Origin: Proteromonas lacertae
Lineage: Eukaryota; Sar; Bigyra; Opalinata; Proteromonadidae
DNA: 64,000 nucleotides
NCBI GenBank assembly: GCA_002245135.1
Contig: NGBS01000296.1
Span: 217,510 to 281,509, forward strand
Direction of reading: 5' to 3'
Below, piece after piece: positions 59,480 to 64,000 of the stretch. Positions within the stretch are counted from its first letter, which is position 1; each line of letters opens with the position of its first letter. A program made the position numbers and the translations under genes. Under the pieces are notes generated by a model that was not told the origin of the DNA, ran no database searches, and was given only the letters and a program-made list of their open reading frames with translations.

Positions 59480-61743
59480 ATGAGAATAACCAAGAAAGAA
59501 GATGAAAGTGGGTATATTATCAGTAATATATTATACATATGTAGGTTGATTCTGAAGATGGTAGAAGATGGGTATGGTGATTTCTGTTTTGATGCTAGAG
59601 GAAATGAAATATACTTCATAAAAAATATAATATCTTCATGTAATAGTGAATTAAAAAGATTAATGAATAAATCAAAGAATAATAAAATCAAAATAAAAGA
59701 TCCTTTAATAACTGAAGAATCTATAGTTAATCTATTAATATATTATGGAAATGGAACAATAGAACTTGGTGATGACAATGTTGTTGATATGTTTTATTCA
59801 TGTTTAGTTTTTAAAGAGAGTGTATTAAGAACATATTTGGAGAGATATATAAAACATCATTGTAACATTCAAATAATGAAGAAGTTGTTGGATATTCTAT
59901 GTTCAGTAGATTTAAAAGAATTAACAAATGTAAACAATATTGCTTTGGATTATCTACAATTGAATGGCTATAAATTATTAAATGAGAATGAAATGAATAA
60001 CTTATCGTTTAGTTGTATATCCTATATTCTTCACATTCCAAACTTAATAATAAAGAGTGAAAATTATTTGTTGAAAAGACTAATTATGCATTATAATAAT
60101 TCAAAGAAACAATTGGATAATATTGATTCAATTACATATTCTCCAACAAAACGTAATAAAAATACATTATTATTATATGACAATTACAAAAACCTATTTG
60201 ATTTACTGAATTGGGATAAAATATCACTGACAGAATTTAACAAGAGTGAAATAGATATTATTAAGTATATACTAAAAGAAATGGAAGAGTCTAAAAGAAA
60301 AGAAATAATGAAACAATAACAGTGAAAAGAGTTTATATTGATCCAATTAGAAGTGGAAATGAGAAACTTGATAATTACTTATTAAAATGTGTTAAAATAT
60401 ATCAATTAGAAACGACAGTAATAAATGTATCTGATGAAGAAAAGTATTATCTTCTTTCCATCAACAATTTAGTTGATATTATTTCATCAATTCTAGAAGA
60501 GAATAATAATGGTAGTTTAGTATATCAAATAATATGTTTGATTATAATATCAGATTTAAACCTCAATGTGAAGAGTATTTTGCACTATATTTATTATTTT
60601 TATATTTATTTAGTCAATACTACTATTAGATCGCATCTTTTATCATCGCTTATCTATGAATTTCAGCTAATGAGTAATAAAAGTAAGAGAGTAAATGTGA
60701 ATGTTATAAAAGCTATTATTCTGTGTATTAATGACAGTATATATATCTATATTCATCTTTTTTTTAATGTAGATAATGATTTGGTTACTCTTTTATAGAA
60801 GTTGTGGTATTAATATATTCATAATGATCCTTAATTTTAACAATCCAGAAATGATTATCAAATTTGTTCAAAATCATCTAAAAGATAAGCAATTGGAATG
60901 TGAGATATTAGTTAAATCATTAACTGACAACAATATCAAAGAATTGTTAAATGCAGTCCATCAAATCGAATTTAAATATCCAAACAGAATGTATACATTC
61001 TATGAAGGTGATTCGTTTGAAATTAAACCACAGTTTATGAATGAAAAATCATACTACCTGAATGTAAATTCACATATATTCACAGTTATACCAAAGTTTC
61101 CATCTTTTATTACACTGAATGAAATAAATGGAAGGATTAAAAGTTCAAATTCCAAAGTATTACCTGAAACAAAATATGTTGTGAAATATGAACCAATCAC
61201 ATTACAATCTACAAAGTCAGATATTCAAGCAGAGTTTATTTTATCAATTGAGAGTATAAGATTTGAAAATTATGATAATATGTTAAAGGTAGATGAAAGT
61301 GGGAGAATATTATCCTATGAGATAATGGGTTAATATCATTTAGAGGAATGAAAGAAAAACTAAAAAGTGAAGTGAATTTGAGGTTACAAAATGGAATTTA
61401 TCATATTAAATTCTTGATTAAAGATATAAAAAGTGTTATATTTGGTATATGTGATAAAAGAAACGAAAATATTGAAACAACATTGGAATATAATCAGTTT
61501 GAAAATAAAAGAAGAAATTTCTATATTTCACCATCTAAACTAAGAAATACAAGTGATAAAGTGCTATTAGAAGTAATAATCTCTATGGATGAAAGATTGT
61601 TAAGCTATAAGCATAGAGATAGAATAGAATCATTGAAATTTAACACAAAATCTTCCCATTTAATTCCTTTTATATATTTAAATGAAATGGATTTATCCCA
61701 TTCCAGTTCCATAGAGATTGTGTCAGTGTTTAAACAAGAATAA
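59480..61743 (+). CDS. BTB/BACK-type protein 2 with C-terminal beta-sandwich, frame-disrupted
   Basis: Start ATG 59480 (MRITKKEDESG), 33 nt intron, then a BTB-like domain (GDFCFDARGNEIYFIKNIIS; ITEESIVNLLIYYGN) comparable with the gene at 35404-39577, BACK-like helices, and a C-terminal beta-rich region (NGIYHIKFLIKDIKSVIFGI..) comparable with the end of that gene. The frame is broken at TAA 60317 (net -1), TAG 60796 (+1) and TAA 61331 (net -1); the segment after 60317 has no nearby ATG, so separate genes are unlikely. Paralogue, decaying copy or sequence errors all remain open. Function unknown; BTB proteins often serve as Cullin-3 adaptors. Confidence 0.45.
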
Positions 61744-61839
61744 TCTTATTATTACAAATATTATTGCTATTATAATTGTTTTTGTTGTTTTTATAAATTG
61801 TCCCTAAAAGCCGAACATGTTCGTCTATAATTTGAAAAA

Positions 61840-63532
61840 ATGGACGATTTTTTAAAAACTCTAAACCAACAGAATAGAGTTGCCAATATTGAATAATTAT
61901 GTATTTTGCTACATAGATGAAGACACATACCACCCATTTTTGAATTTATTTAAAGGTAAAAAACTGATTGTTGTTTCATCTCTTCGTATTATTACAATAA
62001 TAATGTTGTCTAGCAAATTATTTGATCAATGTAGTATCAAAAAGTTTTTCAAATGAAGTAGAAAGGATAAGAGTATGATTTTTTCTGTTTATGTTAGTGT
62101 TTAAACGATATATGTTTAAACATCGGATTTAAATTAAATAATTATCTAAATAGAAGTAATATAGGGATTGATGATGAAGAAAAAACAGTATCTTATAAAT
62201 TCTTTCAAATTATAGTTTGTGGGAATGCAATTATCAATATAAGTTTTATTTTAACAATCTTACTCCAGTTGAAAAATACAGTCATGCACAAAAAATCCTC
62301 AAAGATTACATAAAAACTGAAAAGAGAAAACGAAATACTTTTAGTCCTTTACTAAAGATAGAAATAGTCTAAAACTGTTGGGTCAAAATAAAATAAGATA
62401 CATCAATAATAAAGTATATACTATTTTGTTATTTATTTTATATTAGTTATATAATAAATTACTCAACATCAGATCATCCAATTCTATTAAATCCTTTAAT
62501 TGAAGATAATACTTCAAATCAAGATGTATATATATCTCTTAATATAATAATAATAATAATAATAGAATCTAAAATAAAATGTTTTTGCAATTACAAATTA
62601 TGGGAAAGAAGTAATGAAGAAGAAGGTGGAATAGAATTATCAATTTTATATAATCCAACAACCAAAACCAAATCCATTAACAGTACCTCCTCGTAATAGT
62701 GAATCATTTCTAACAATTTACTATCCTTTAAATGTTAATAAATTACCATTAGAACCATTTGTAATTGATTTTGAAATAATAAAAAATTTGGTGAATAAAG
62801 GAGTACTAGGTAAAGATATAACTAGTATTGATACTGATAATAATATTAATAATTCAATGAACTATTACAATAAAATAAACCAACTACTATCTTCAATATC
62901 TTCTTCAATTACAACATCATTAACTTCAACAATAAGAGAATTCAAACAAAACTTGAATGAAAGAAACAAACGAATCAAAATTCAGAAATGAATTGGATTT
63001 TGCTGATAAATTGTGGAATATATTTAAGGTATTTATAGTCATCATTCTATTAATTGATATTTAAATTAGTATGCACCTTCTTTATCTCATATTGAAGAAT
63101 CCATTATTATCGATTTATAAACAATTACTCAGTGGAGATTTATTACCAATATTTATGAATGATTATCAAAGTCAAATTGGAGTTGTGTTTAAAAATGCTT
63201 TAATAGAAACAGCTAAAATAAAATACAAAAAAGAAAATATACAGAATGGTATATATATGAATATTGTTTTATATAAACATTAGAGAAATATAAGTTTTAA
63301 TGACTTATTCACATTGCCAATCAATGAATTAATAGTTGATTTAGGATTGAACAAAATGATTAGAGATTATTTATTCACATTTAAAGAGCTGAAATGTTTA
63401 AATATAACAGATATTGAATTACTAATTCCTAAATTGGAAGATAGTATAAAAGATAAGTACAATAAGTTGGAGTGTTTGAATTATTTATTATGTCTTAACA
63501 CAACTTTAAGAATTGTATATATATATATATAC

Positions 63533-63563
<31 letters not shown>

Positions 63564-64000
63564 CTAATTCAATAATAGATTGGAATTCCTTATTCTACAA
63601 TTCATTCAATATTAACTGACATTATAATTCATCATTTTTCTTCTTCTACATTATTTAATCCATCGAATGTTGTTATTACTCCAATTAATTTACCACCTTT
63701 ACTATCAAAGAATCTTACCTTCAAAACCATATTTTTGGTATTGTGAAATAGAATCAAATAATATGAATAAATCTATTGAAATTAGTTGTGAAGACTGTCT
63801 ATTGGATTTGAACTGTGGTTCTGGATTGTCTGTGAAAGAAATTAATAATTTACAGGAAAGATTAGAATAGTATATAAATCAATTACATTATTATTGTATA
63901 GTATTCCAGTAGAAATGTGGAATTTAATATCTATCAGAGATAAAATGATGAAAACTGATGGATTTTTTAAATATACTTGTCAAATAATAAATAATCAGTT
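61840..64000 (+). CDS. ZWILCH: Zwilch-like kinetochore (RZZ complex) protein, 3' partial, frame-disrupted
   Basis: Conserved blocks in order: GIELSILYNP..LTVPPRNSESFLTI (62,620-62,730), KFRNELDFADKLWNIFK (62,970-63,030; Zwilch KVRSDLDFAEQLW), IIIDLKQLLSGDLLP (63,100), TLPINELIVDLGLNKMIRDY (63,310), PSKPYFWYCEIESNN (63,715) and NLQERLEYIPVEMWNLISIRDKMM across a 32 nt intron to the window end. Zwilch with ROD and ZW10 recruits dynein and checkpoint proteins to kinetochores. Five +1 discontinuities lie between these blocks (near 62660, 62950, 63118, 63298, 63718). The 5' part (MDDFLKTLNQQNRVANIE at 61840 to about 62440) is tentative; its exon joins are unclear. Confidence 0.65.

Noticed and set aside
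1-64000. A variant genetic code with reassigned stop codons
   Set aside because: TAA, TAG and TGA all end well-supported genes (for example Elongin C, ISD11, bL33m), and Trp uses TGG throughout.
1-64000. tRNA, rRNA, CRISPR, operon or transposase features
   Set aside because: None found by eye; the short TTCGAATC-like strings lack cloverleaf context, and the duplicated blocks carry no transposase or terminal repeats.

Overview
This is nuclear DNA from a strongly AT-rich unicellular eukaryote. Genes are intron-bearing and packed tightly on both strands, often with under 100 bp between neighbours. Introns are very short (mostly 26-50 nt), begin GTAT and end in TAG, and many genes are visible only once they are removed. 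TAA, TAG and TGA all act as stops. The content (torsins, Elongin C, Zwilch, alpha-tubulin acetyltransferase, a tensin/PTEN-like protein, fibronectin-III receptor, mitoribosomal proteins, ISD11) suggests a mitochondriate, probably flagellated heterotrophic protist; I cannot place it more precisely.

Layout. 0-9.9 kb: tail of a PLP-dependent decarboxylase; two paralogous PAR-binding zinc-finger/F-box-like genes flanking a PPR-like mitochondrial protein; ISD11 head-to-head with alpha-tubulin acetyltransferase; folylpolyglutamate synthase head-to-head with an SP-RING SUMO ligase. 10.2-13.5 kb: a pseudokinase-LRR gene. 13.5-26.2 kb: mitoribosomal bL33m, a small basic mitochondrial-type protein, a 7.7 kb fibronectin-III transmembrane receptor, mitoribosomal mS34, an F-BAR/SH3 protein and a FUZ-like longin protein. 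26.2-29.5 kb: an inverted, partly near-identical copy of the pseudokinase-LRR gene. 29.9-44.7 kb: CCDC17-like protein, Elongin C, a Ser/Gly/Asn/Tyr repeat surface protein, a BTB/AT-hook protein, a myristoylated coiled-coil protein, a PTEN/tensin-like phosphatase. 44.7-51.8 kb: a myristoylated armadillo protein and two Cys-rich paralogues. 52-57.2 kb: three torsin-like AAA+ genes, two of them forming a large palindrome. 57.8-64 kb: Ataxin-10, a second BTB protein and a Zwilch-like kinetochore gene running off the window.

Themes. Exons match protein repeats in the LRR and armadillo genes, always with phase-1 introns. Lineage-specific families (PBZ/F-box, pseudokinase-LRR, torsin, Cys-rich) have duplicated locally, in tandem or inverted. 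Several genes, some conserved, contain reading-frame discontinuities that are nearly all +1; programmed frameshifting, pseudogene decay and insertion-biased sequence errors all remain possible. All exon joins are my own reading of GT..AG signals and frame and need transcript support.
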